A DNA stretch of 64,000 nucleotides from Serinus canaria (taxonomy: Eukaryota > Chordata > Aves > Passeriformes > Fringillidae): assembly GCF_022539315.1 (NCBI RefSeq), contig NC_066326.1, positions 10,370,601 to 10,434,600 on the forward strand. Direction: 5' to 3'. Positions within the stretch are counted from its first letter, which is position 1. The number at the start of each line of letters is the position of its first letter. The notes below the pieces were generated by a model that was not told the origin of the DNA, ran no database searches, and worked only from the letters and a program-made list of their open reading frames with translations. The translations under genes were made by a program, and so were the position numbers. Shown here one piece after another: positions 49,174 to 59,240 of this stretch.

Positions 49174-51215
49174 CTATGATGTGCTGTACACAAAACAACA
49201 AGCAGCAGCTAAAATCAATGCACAGCCAGAGCCAAGTGTAGAGGTTTTAATCAATCTGAGAAGCCGTTTATTGTGAGGATCCAACAAAGCCACAGAGATT
49301 ATCATTACTACGCATGAAACAGGGACAGGGAAAGCAAAAGAGAAGCATTGAGCTCCTGCTTGGTGGGGACTGAAAATTGTACCTACTGCTTCTGTACCTG
49401 ACAGACTTAATAGTGGCATAGCAAGAGTAAATAACTTGGGCAGGGGTGTGGAGAGAGGGGATCATTAAGTCCCAGGTATTGATCAATGCTGGGTTTAGAG
49501 CAGGAATAGCTGTTGACTACCTATGCTTGGGAAGGAAAGCTTAGCCCCCAACTAAATGATGTTTTCCACTGACACATCTGGGTGAAACATTGAGGAGCTG
49601 TGAGCAGACTGTCTTGTGACTGAAGGGACAGTTTATAGGAAGGCAGATCTTCATGACTTGGAAAAATCAGTAAATAAATATCCTGCACACCCATCTCCTT
49701 TGCAAGACAGAACTGGCCATTCCTCTTTCCTTCAGCAGGGTTTTAAGAGGATGGAGTATGTAATGGAAAATACCAATAACTGGGAGCAAGCAGTGCAGAA
49801 ATGGGTGCCATGCCTTTTTAGTGCTCCTGCCCCTGGACAAAAACCACCTCTGACTCCAGAAAGGGGATCTTGTCTTTGTTTCCAGCACACTCTAGATGCC
49901 CATGTCTCAGTACTTCTAGCAGATTTAAAGTTAAAATTGGATCCAACTTCCGAGTCTGGACCAGTTTTCTTCTGAATGTAAAACAATAGGGGCCTTCAGG
50001 CTCAGGCAAGAGCAATTGCTGTCTTGGGCTGCTGGTGACAGAAGAAGCCCTGATGTTGAACAGCAAGGAACTGTAGTTCATAAATGATGACCTCATGAAG
50101 TATATTGTTGCATCTCAATATGATTACCAAGTAGATGGTAATTAAACTTCAGCAATTTCAGGAACACAATAATTTTCATTACACAATATTTGGAGGGGTT
50201 GTAGAGGTAACGGAAGGAACTACATAATCTAATAGACCTCTGCAAGACCTTTTCCATCTTCATCTTCTTTGATGTTCTAAATGTGAAAACTGAGCAGAAC
50301 CATCACTCCAAGCAATAAGGAAAAATGCACATTGTAGCAGAGGTTCACAGCTGCCCAGAAGAAAATGGGAGGATAGTGTAGACTTGGCTCAGTTCTCTGT
50401 CCACCAGGAGAAACCCAGGGTTTCTGTACCTTCCCTGGCTCCCAATTCCCTCAAATTGAGGGAGAGAAATTGAAGAGAGTTTCACTCTCTTCTGTTAGGA
50501 CACCTAAAGTCTTCCTACTTTCATACCCAACTCAGGATCACAGCTGCTGAGGTGGCTGCACAGGGACAGGGACACTGGACAACATCAGACATGGGACAAG
50601 ACCCAAAGCCTGGCTCACTGGGGCTTCTGATCTTCCCTTTCCATCCCCACACAACTCAAAGCCACAGCAGCTGCGGCCAACTTGGCTTTCAACTAACAAA
50701 GGTCAGCATGGGTACAGGGCTTTTTCACCACCAGATATTTTCCAGATATTTTCTGCTGTCCCCACCAGCCCCTTCAGCTCCAGCAGTTACTGTGGGTTTG
50801 ATCTTGTTTAAAAGCTCACATGGGCATGGCTGTGGAGCAGAGCTATCTCCCAGTGACCATTCCTTGTCTGCCTTACAGCAGAGCAGGTTCTGAATTCCCT
50901 GAGCACAAAGAGGTTGAGAAGGCCATGGCTGAACACCCATTTATGAAACACCAGACAATGCAGTGCAACAAGAGCCAACGTTTTGCTGCTCTTTAGCCGT
51001 GTCCATTTACAGCATCCCTGCATTTGGCATCCTCCTTTTCATTCCAAAACTTCCAGTGCTGTGGCCATGAGAAATAACATGCAGAACAAGAGCCACGCAG
51101 AGGAGAAAACCCAAACAAAACAAAACATTCATTAAACTCTCTTTAATGCATCTTTTCCCCTTTCCCTCCCCACAAGAGGAGATGGTGGGGGCTGGCAAGG
51201 GGGAGGGACAATCCC
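49174..51215. other. non-coding stretch, no gene recognised
   Basis: Mixed DNA with a doubtful CR1 remnant near 50.25 kb. Overlapping frames on both strands at 49.6-50.1 kb lack protein signatures. Confidence 0.6.
50215..50282 (+). mobile_element. doubtful CR1 3' tail remnant
   Basis: The order CTAATAGACC, AGACCTTTTCCATC, TTTGATGTTCT recalls a decayed CR1 tail. No octamer tandem remains. Uncertain. Confidence 0.3.
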
Positions 51216-51219
51216 AGCA

Positions 51220-51400
51220 GAACAGCCTAACTATAAAAATATGAGTGCAGTTGCTAAAAGCCCAATCTATTTTCAAATGATGTGCTCTAATGGAATGTTG
51301 CTGTACATCTTTTGATGAGACAGGAGTCTATTTAAAAAGACAGGCGCTTTCGAATGTGCTTTTAAACCCCGTCTGTCAATTAGAACAACATCAAGGGTTC
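51220..51400. promoter_or_regulatory. candidate conserved non-coding element, MEIS/homeodomain-like site
   Basis: Repeat-free block with three CpGs (about 51344, 51351 and 51370) and the string CTGTCAATTA (51373-51382), which joins a TALE (TGACAG) core to a homeodomain TAATTG core. It ends abruptly at a purine-rich tract. Function is inferred. Confidence 0.38.
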
Positions 51401-51454
51401 AGTGGCTGGGAAAAAAGATGACAGTAATGAAAAGCTGGGAGGGCATCAGAAGAA

Positions 51455-51565
51455 AAGAAAGATAAAGACAAAAAAAGGTGGGGAGGGAGGGGGGAAGACA
51501 GTAGGAAAAGAAAGAAAACCATATTAAAAAAAAAAAAAAGAAAGAAAGAAAAAGGAAGTGAAAGG
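51455..51565 (+). repeat. purine-rich low-complexity tract
   Basis: Mostly A and G, including GGGGAGGGAGGGGGGAAG (about 51480-51497), a run of 14 A (51526-51539) and short GAAA repeats. Low complexity. Confidence 0.88.
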
Positions 51566-52944
51566 GCAGAATAAAGATTTATGAAGAATAGAGGAGAATA
51601 AAGATTCATGAAACAAGATTGCACTCTTTTACCCCCAAAATTATATATTCATTCACTGCCAAGAAGGATGCGGAGTACAGAGAAAGCAGAAAATGCAATT
51701 CCTCTTAAAATCTGATTCCCTGCATTACTCAGCATCTCTAAGTAAGGGAGAGGAAAGTGTTCCTCAGCCTTTCCATGGATGGATCCCATGCTGGGACCTC
51801 TTCCTGCAGCTCTGCTATGAACCTGAGCAAACATACAAAGATAATTTAGTCTTTGAGAAGCACTAAGGTGAGGATCACTGCAGGGAAAAGTCCACGAGGA
51901 AATTTAGAACTGGTATTAAGTGCAGGATGCAGAGAGCAGTAAATAAGTCACTAGGCTACCAAGTGAACATGGCAGGAAAAAAAACTTTGGGCTCGGTTCT
52001 CCCCAAGGAAATGGTATCTCTCCTTCACACTGGAGGTGTCAAGAAAGGTGGAGGTGGAGGTGAGCACCTCCACATTAGAGGTGAGTACTGTGCGAAGAAA
52101 GTAAAAATCATGTGTGGTTTTTATTTGGTCTCCCAAGCCCAAAGATGCAAGACTCAGAGGTCTAAATACTCCCATAAAAGCTAGTGACAGAGTTCCTGTG
52201 CCTCATTTCCCTCTGGTGCAGACAGGTCTGACATGCAGGATCTCCTGGTGCTCACCTGTAGCAGGGACTCCACATCCACACCACACCGTGGTACCTGAAG
52301 CAGCTGCTGTCCTGCAGGAGGAGCAGATGTTTTGGCAGAACAAGTTGTGTTTCACACCTTTTGCCCCAGAAAGAACAGATGCCCTTGCCAAGAAGCACTC
52401 CTGAGCTCTCACTCACATTGCTGGGATTTAGAGACTTTAGTTTTGCTCATTTCCACAGCTACACATTGTTTATGGTCTCTGTTGCAGCAAGTCTTAAAAA
52501 GTCATAACATTTAACATATCCAGCTCCTCGAGAAACTAAATAAATCCTCCTCACCAGTTCCCTTTGCTGCTTGTGGAGCTGCTCATGAGAGGCAGAGCAC
52601 TATTTCTCCAGGTTTAATTGCAGGCCCTCACTCAGGTTGGGGCAGAGCACGCTGGCAGAGCAGGAAGCCACGGGCAGGGTTAATGCTGCAGCTGGATGCC
52701 TGCAGGAGCCCACAGGCAGCCTGGGCTGAGCTCCCTACAAAGCTACAACCAAAGGCTGGAGATAAATTAAACCTGTGTGATGAGGAATCCTCTCTCCAGA
52801 TTAGACCCAAGTGGATTTACACACCTTAATGAGAAGAACTGGGGTTTTCAGTGTCTTTTCTCACACAGTGTTTGAAGAAAGGGATGTGCAATCTCTCTCT
52901 CATGTGGCAGTGTAATTAGGCAGTGTAATCTGCAGGGAGGGAGG
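51566..52944. other. non-coding stretch, no gene recognised
   Basis: Mixed DNA. The 11-bp word GGCAGTGTAAT is repeated at 52906-52916 and 52919-52929 (period 13). A short GGAGGT-type repeat lies near 52048-52062. No gene recognised. Confidence 0.58.
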
Positions 52945-53060
52945 TAAAAAAAAGCAGCAAGCTAACTTGAAATGTTTATTTTTTTGGATCATCTGCTGAT
53001 GTATGGTAACCTGTTGCCTACGCTGGTAACTTAATTATGTATCTCTATCCTATTTCTGGA
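52945..53060. promoter_or_regulatory. candidate conserved non-coding element, RFX-like half-sites
   Basis: Contains GGTAAC (53005-53010), GTTGCC (53013-53018), GGTAAC (53025-53030) and then TAATTA (53032-53037). GTTGCC and GGYAAC are the two halves of the RFX X-box, although the 6-bp gap between them is wider than usual. One CpG lies in the gap. A T run precedes the block. Confidence 0.35.
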
Positions 53061-53960
53061 CCAAGCAGTGCTTGTTCAGCCAAGAAAACACTTTACAAGT
53101 ATCAGCCATGCAAAGACATTAATTGGGGATAAATACTGGAGCAGGAGTTTCCCAAGTTGGACAAGAGACTCAAGAGCCCCAAAGGCCTTTTTATACAGCT
53201 CCCTCAGGCATTACTCCATATATATAACAAAAATACTGCAGGGAAACAATTAATGGTAGAGCTGGCTGCTGCAGGAACTTCATGGCCACAAAAATATGAA
53301 CCTCTTATGAGGCCTTGGCACCCAGAGGCATTCCTTTGAGTTCAGTGAAGGCTTCCTTGGCAGCCCTTATATTCCAGGGGGGATGTAGTGGTTTAGGATA
53401 AATAAGAGGAGCTCCCTTGCACATAGGCTGGTCAATATTTGCTGTCTCTGAAGCAGAGGGGTCAGTGTCCCCATCCCTTGAGGACCAGGCTGTTCCTCTC
53501 TGTGTGAGGAGAGGCACAGGATACTGTCCGTGCTGGGAGTGCAGAGAGGGCTTGGTGTGGGCACAGGATTGCACCAAAGCTCCCATTTGTGCTCAGCTCA
53601 GGCAGCAGCACCACAGGAACCACGTCTGGAGGCACAATGCTTAGGGTTTGGGGGGCTGGGGTGGGCCAGGGGTCCCCTCTCTGCCAGTCCTGTTTTCCTC
53701 CCCACAGAGACACCCAAACTGCACGTGTTGAGGTAACCCCCTCCCCTGTTTGGAGAATAAATGCAGAGTGTGAGGTGCTTGGAGGCTGGGGAACAGAGGT
53801 CTATGTGAGAACCTCCACCAAGCAGGTATGTTTAAGCAGCCACCACTCAGATCTTCAGTCATCATTACCCAGGGAAACCAGCTGTTCTTCTGCTATTTAT
53901 GATCTCCCCCTTAAATCTACCCTCCCTATGACTAAACCCACAGGCTTTAAAGTGTGCAGT
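53061..53960. other. non-coding stretch, no gene recognised
   Basis: Mixed, GC-richer at 53.4-53.8 kb, where overlapping open frames on both strands are expected by chance. No recognised protein or repeat. Confidence 0.58.
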
Positions 53961-53965
53961 GTATT

Positions 53966-54040
53966 GACATTTATATAGTACATTTCATACACTTCCTCTC
54001 AAAGCTTTTTACAAAGCCATGAATTACATACCTGTCACCC
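53966..54040 (-). mobile_element. ancient SINE tail fragment
   Basis: TTTATATAGTACATTTCAT, then CTCTCAAAGCTTTTTACAAA and CATGAATTA, follow the order of a common ancient amniote repeat tail ('tttatagtacctttcatcc...tctcaaagcactttacaaa...attaatt'). That tail belongs to MIR/CORE-type SINEs in reverse orientation. Matched from memory. Confidence 0.4.
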
Positions 54041-54375
54041 ACTGAATTCATTCATCCAAAAAAGCAGCAGTCATTACCCACTCAGCAATAAGCCTCATAA
54101 CACTGCCAGCCATTGAGTTTGTAGATGTGTGCACCAAAGAGATAAAGTTACTTTAATGCCATCTCTTCTTTTAATGCAACGGGGAGCAAGGGAGGGGAAG
54201 GATGAGGAGGGGGGGAGTAAATGATGGGTGGGAGGGTCTGGGTCTTTCTCCAGACCTAGATGCAGAGATGTAGCATATATTAACTGCCTAAGAGGCTGCA
54301 GCTGCAGGAAGGTAATTGTGTGAGTGGCAAGGTGCCTCCATCCTGGTCTGTAGGAGAGATACTGAACAATGGAAT

Positions 54376-54640
54376 GCTTTGCATTTGTTTTGCTCCTTTC
54401 ATTCTGGGAACCCAAAGTGCTTTTTAGACAGTAATTAATTCTCACTAAAGAAAAAAAAAAAAATGACAACACCACCACAACTTTGGAGCGGTTCTCATTT
54501 TGGAGATGGAGGCACTGACAGGTTTGCAAGTTTTCTGCAGGCTGCAGAAAGAATTAATAGCAGAAATAAACCCTGCCATCTTGGTTCCCAGCTCACTGGT
54601 CCACCTCATACACTCACCTCCTTTTCATCTACTCCTATCA
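54376..54640 (-). mobile_element. near full-length ancient MIR/CORE-SINE-like copy
   Basis: Segments come in family order. They are CCTTTCATTCTGGGAACCCA, AAGTGCTTTTTAGACAG with AATTAATTCTCAC (tail side), CTCATTTTGGAGATGGAGGC with ACTGACAGG (core), and TAGCAGAAATAAACCCTG with TTCCCAGCTCACTGGTCCAC (head side). These correspond to 'cattttacagatggggaaactgaggcacag' and the following boxes. A run of 13 A (54451-54463) is inserted within it. It is the most complete old repeat in the window. Confidence 0.5.
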
Positions 54641-57535
54641 ACCCTGCTTCTTTTTAATCAGTATTCCAGTGGGATGGCTTTCACTGCTGAGAAAAGGCTG
54701 CCTTAACTTTTGTCTCAATGAACCAAACATATGCACAGCATCTAATTAATATCCCTGGACTTGATTGCAGGCAGGGAAAAAAACCTTTCTCCAGATTCCA
54801 GTGATTTTAGGATGCATTTTCCACCAGCCCTGTGAAGCCCATCTGTGTTGAGGGACTGGAAGCAATCAGTTCAAAGACAAAAAGACTGAACTCAATCTGC
54901 TGCATCCTGCACAAGTCCTGGATTTTCCCTGAATGGAGTAAACCCCGTGGTGTGCTGCTTTTGAGCCAGCTTTCAACCAAACACTAACCCTAATTCCTCC
55001 TCCCCATACTGTGCTGCAATGACATTTCTGATTGCAGGATTCAAGAGATTCAGACTTTGGTAGTCCAAAGCCTACCCCAAACCTCAGTGGAAAAGAGCTA
55101 CTGCCCAGAGAAGAGTAAGAAGGACTGGGAGGGGACACAGCATAAATCACCTCTTAAGAGATGTATTTAGTTGATGGGCTGAAATTGAACTGTCGTAAAG
55201 TGACAGCTCCTGGTCTCACTTGAACTCTCCAATTTCAGAAGAATTCAAAAGCAGGGATGAATGAGAGAAATCACTAACTGGGGAAATGAGTTAATTTTTT
55301 TTTCTCTTAATGTTGCTGGTCCTAATCTGACTTTTGTAAGATGAAGTCCCTCTTCAACCCCCAGATCACCAAATACAGGAAAGGTGTTGCTCTGCAAGAA
55401 GAAAGAGCAGAAAACAAGGTCTGAGAAAATAAATGCTCTCTTGCTGAAGGCTGCCACCACCTTCATCTTTCCCATTCCAAGAGAAGCCAAGAGGAAAATG
55501 GTCTCTTTTTTCCCCTGGTGCTACCTTCAAGTGGTAACAAACTCATTTCTAATAGATGAGTTTCATTTTAGAAGGGTGGTGGTAAGAGATTCACCTTCAC
55601 CAAAAAATCGGTCTGGAAAAATTCTGAAAAACCTCAGTCAAAACATGATCAGCTCATGATTTTCAGTCCGTGAACCATTTTCTGGACCATGTTCTGTCAG
55701 TGGTTGGAAAGGATGAGCCCATGTCAACACCAGATGCTCATAAAAACTGTCTTTGCCCAAATGCTTCTCAATTCTCTTACCAATTACTGCAGTCACCAAG
55801 GAGGAAAGTCATCCAGATCACCAAATGACCAAGAAAATTTCTACTCAGGAATGAAGGAACCAAAGTAACAATTCTGATATGTGTTTTCTAAGTGTCTTCT
55901 GGCTCAGGACACAACTTGCCAGGCACTGACAACTTCCAGGTGACACAGCCACTCAGCCCACAATGAGTGGTTAGACAGACAGATGGCCAGACAAACAGAG
56001 AATACACAGATCCTCATTTGCACCCATCCAGTGTATCACTGCCTGCAGGGAGGTGTCATCACTCCTTTCAGAGGGGTTTCTACTCCCTGTGCCAGGTACA
56101 TGAAGCAAGGGCAGGTCATTTGAGGGCTTGCTGTGGTGGAGAGTGACACACATTGTGTAGAGCTGCTCTGGTGACAAACCCTTATAGAGAAATCTTCTGC
56201 CTCACTTGGGGATGACTCAAGCCCAGAGTTTGTAAACCCATTTTTAAGGAGTGTGTGGTTTAGCAATGACAGCCTCTTTCTTAATTCAAGTCATTAATTT
56301 AATAGTCTATATGTAACTTGAATTAATAGCATTAATTTAATACCCATAATGTAACTTAAACACATCTCCCTGTGTTCTTTTCCTCCAGGCTGTGGCCACA
56401 GCACTGAAGGGTGCCACACCAACAGGCAGAGTGTGCTTACAAGGCTGGGAAATTCATCTGAGAATCAAACATGTCAATCACCAAATGGCCCCTCTTCAAA
56501 ACCCAAAGGGCTCCCGGGAACAGGCAGGATCCAAACCACTGACCCTTATGTGACATTCAGAAGCAGCAATACCTGTCTGTCCAAAGAGCTTCCCTCTGTC
56601 TATAAGATACACAAATGTGGAATTCTCTTTGCCTCTGTTTTAACCAAATCACAGTTCTCAACGTGGTTTAAATATGTTCTCTCAATTGGAGATACGTTCA
56701 AAAATCCCTCTACAAATGGCAAAATAGAATATAAAACAACAAAAAGGGCATTGCTTGAAGTCTAGCTAGATTGCAGTTATTATGAAAAAAAGATAATTTA
56801 CATTTCTTTAGTAAATTCCACAGTAAAGCATTTAGCAGCCTACTGCAATATGTTGGATCATATGCTTAAGACCCACTGATTTAAATGAAAAGTAGAGATA
56901 GGCATTTACATCTCCTACAAATTCCATCCTCCCTTCCCAGCACACATCCTTGCAGACTCTTTCCTGCACACAGAAATCCTTTTGGTGGTTTCTGTGGTTG
57001 TACTGCTGAGCTGATTGTTTGGAAAGTCCAATGCATTCAACTGGCAGGCAAGAAGAATGAGATCTCAAACTGGAAATGAAGGGGGGGGGAAAGGGAGAAA
57101 AAACCCCATTTTTACTCACAGGGTGGGGAGAAAAGACCTATCAACCATGCCTAGATGGAGAACCACAACTTCTTGGAGAGTTAAGATGCTCAGGGCATTA
57201 AATTTTGCATCCTATTAGAGGTAAGGGGTGGAGAGAAAGAGAGTCCCCATGCTCTGCCAGGCCCCCCATCTCAGCCATGACCACAATTCCAGCTGTGACA
57301 TCCATGGATGGTGCCACTGGGGCATTCTTCAAAGCCTGTCTCATATTTCAAGCCAGGCTAATCCCTCCTGTGAGCACACTGTATGCAGCGTGTCACAAAG
57401 GAGGGAGCTGCTGCAGGAGGCTCCGTGTGCTGCAGGTGAGGGCAGAGTGGGCTGAAAACTGTAGGAAATTTAAACCTAGTTCCAGTTCACAGTGATGTCA
57501 AACCACAGGAAATGAAAGCAGAAAGTGGGGATTTA
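54641..57535. other. non-coding stretch, no gene recognised
   Basis: Mixed DNA. Contents are a T run near 55294-55303, a run of 9 G at 57081-57089, and an AT-rich repeat pair at 56.28 kb (listed). The 110-codon plus frame at 56433-56765 has no recognisable family. Confidence 0.58.
56281..56358. repeat. AT-rich nested inverted and direct repeats
   Basis: TTAATTCAAGT (56281-56291) and ACTTGAATTAA (56316-56326) are perfect 11-bp inverted arms. CATTAATTTAATA also occurs twice (56292-56304 and 56330-56342), and ATGTAACTT is repeated near 56311 and 56349. The pattern suggests an AT-rich unit of about 38 bp duplicated imperfectly. Confidence 0.88.
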
Positions 57536-57539
57536 TGAA

Positions 57540-57740
57540 AAAGTGGCAGGAGTCATTACTATGTGTGCAGTATTGATTGAAGAAGATCGTGTTGCCCCCA
57601 AATCGAAATGGCTTTTACGTGTTTGGGCCCATCCTGACAAAAACACTTTCTCCTCTGTTGACGAGGCCACGTTGCCATGGAGATGCTGGGCTGGATGCTT
57701 GGCAAAAGCACGTTTCGATAAGGCAGGTCTAATGGATATA
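57540..57740. promoter_or_regulatory. strong candidate conserved non-coding element with RFX-type site
   Basis: Seven CpGs fall in about 130 bp (57588-57717), a sharp rise over the CpG-poor background, without being a CpG island. It includes GTTGCCATGG (57671-57680), a good RFX X-box half with the usual extension, and an ACGTG core near 57617. The 97-codon plus frame crossing it shows no family, so I favour regulatory over coding. Confidence 0.42.
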
Positions 57741-58200
57741 TTTTCACAACATTCACAGTTCCTTTCTGCTCATTTTCTCCTGAGCAGACTTGTCCACTTC
57801 TTCCATTTTGCCACTTGATGAAAAAATATCATTTTAATCTTTTAATTTAGCTTAGATTTCCCTCCCTCCAGCACCAGAGCTTGCCAATTAAACTACTTAT
57901 CTGAGATGCTCCACACCAAGGCCAAGTGCTTGCTTTTCATTATCAGGTTGGATGGCTTATTCTCACCCTCCCTGCTCCATGTCTGAACCTCTTTGCTCCT
58001 TGCTGTATGTTACAGATGTTGTGATACAAGATGTGAGCTCAGAGTTTCATGCTAGTGGAAGAGGCCAGAGGTTCAGCTTTTCTTTAAGGCAGCTCTTCTG
58101 AAGTCCCTAGGACAACAAAACAATGTTGTGGTGGCTGGTACATGTCTTGGAGCACACACTGATGCTGCCTGGGCCAAAAGCAGGGATAATAATACAGTGG
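57741..58200. other. non-coding stretch, no gene recognised
   Basis: AT-rich to mixed DNA between two motif-rich blocks. Some of it may belong to them. I see no distinct feature. Confidence 0.5.
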
Positions 58201-58204
58201 CACC

Positions 58205-58345
58205 AAGAAGAGAAGCAGAGTTTAGTTTAATGTTCTTAATTCTGCGTGTCTGTTTATCTTTTTACTATAAGCAAATGCAAGTCTCTTTTAAACTAATTTG
58301 AATAAAATAGCAATATCTGTGCTTATGCAGGTACACAAATACAAG
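58205..58345. promoter_or_regulatory. possible conserved non-coding element
   Basis: AT-rich, repeat-free block with TGTTTATC (forkhead-like), GCAAATGCAAG and TTTAAACTAATTTG words and one CpG near 58244. A tentative call from texture. Confidence 0.28.
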
Positions 58346-58414
58346 CATTCCTACATGCAGAGGAGTAACTTCACATCCAGTTCCATTCAAACATTTTTTC
58401 CAGATTCTTTTTTC

Positions 58415-58433
58415 TTTTTTTTTTTTTTTTTTT
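58415..58433 (+). repeat. run of 19 T
   Basis: Uninterrupted T19 preceded by shorter T runs. A likely length-variable site. Confidence 0.92.
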
Positions 58434-58559
58434 GAGTATCTTTGGATTATCTTCTGGAATCTGTTTGAGTTTTTCTTTAGCAGGAATAACTAGCAGGCAT
58501 ATTGACTCACAAAAACAGCCTATTTGAAAGGAAACAACAGTCTCAAAGAATACTTTGAG

Positions 58560-58905
58560 TCAGTGAATTGAAAAAATATATATTCATGCCACAAAATGCA
58601 TTTATGCCATGTGGCCTCTGTGACCAATTAAAATTAGTCAATTCCTTTTGGTTTGGGGATACTCTTAATGAACTTCTCCTAGAGAAAAGAGCAGACCAAG
58701 AAGTATTTGCATCAGCAAACAATTTCAAACAACCAATTAGCTGGAGAAATCAACACTGCAAGCATAGAAAATTCACAAATAGAAAAAGTGGCAAAATTCA
58801 TCCAATAAATTATTCATCAGGAATTATTTGTCCAGTTTCCTTTAGATCTGGCCTGAGTTATTACCAATTAGTTATGGACACCTTTACCTACCTGGGCAGA
58901 CTTGG
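58560..58905. promoter_or_regulatory. candidate conserved non-coding element, octamer and homeodomain sites
   Basis: About 345 bp of AT-rich, repeat-free sequence with a perfect minus-strand octamer ATTTGCAT (58705-58712) and several CAATTAG/CAATTA homeodomain cores (near 58624, 58734 and 58865). An open frame of 113 codons (58568-58909) crosses it. Its translation is not a known family, and long open frames are unexpected in such AT-rich DNA, so an exon is not fully excluded. Confidence 0.35.
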
Positions 58906-59019
58906 TTGAGAAGTGGAAAAAGCCATTTTCCACAGCAGTGATTTGAAGGCAGCTCCCAGAAGCTGGTAACTCAAAGCTTGCATCACCAAGTGACTCTTAC
59001 AAGCTCTCTTGTTCCAGCT

Positions 59020-59240
59020 GACAATAACACAGGCTGATTTTCAATGGTGAGAGTTATCAAAGAGAGTATTCATCTCTTTCCCCCCGAGTCAGGGCCGAGG
59101 CATGCTGTTGGGTCAACATTTTGGAGGCGTCATTGTTCAGCACATTCAGAAAGTGCCCGAAGGACTGCAGACACCAGGGCTGTCACTCAGACATTTTACA
59201 AAGATTGGGATGTTTCTTTGTCCTTTTGTACGTGCCAGCA
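59020..59240. promoter_or_regulatory. candidate conserved non-coding element with retained CpGs
   Basis: Five CpGs across about 150 bp (near 59085, 59096, 59128, 59158 and 59231) in a CpG-poor setting. The string GGCGTCATTGTTC (about 59127-59139) combines a CRE-like CGTCA with a SOX-like CATTGTTC. No repeat or convincing frame. Confidence 0.35.
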
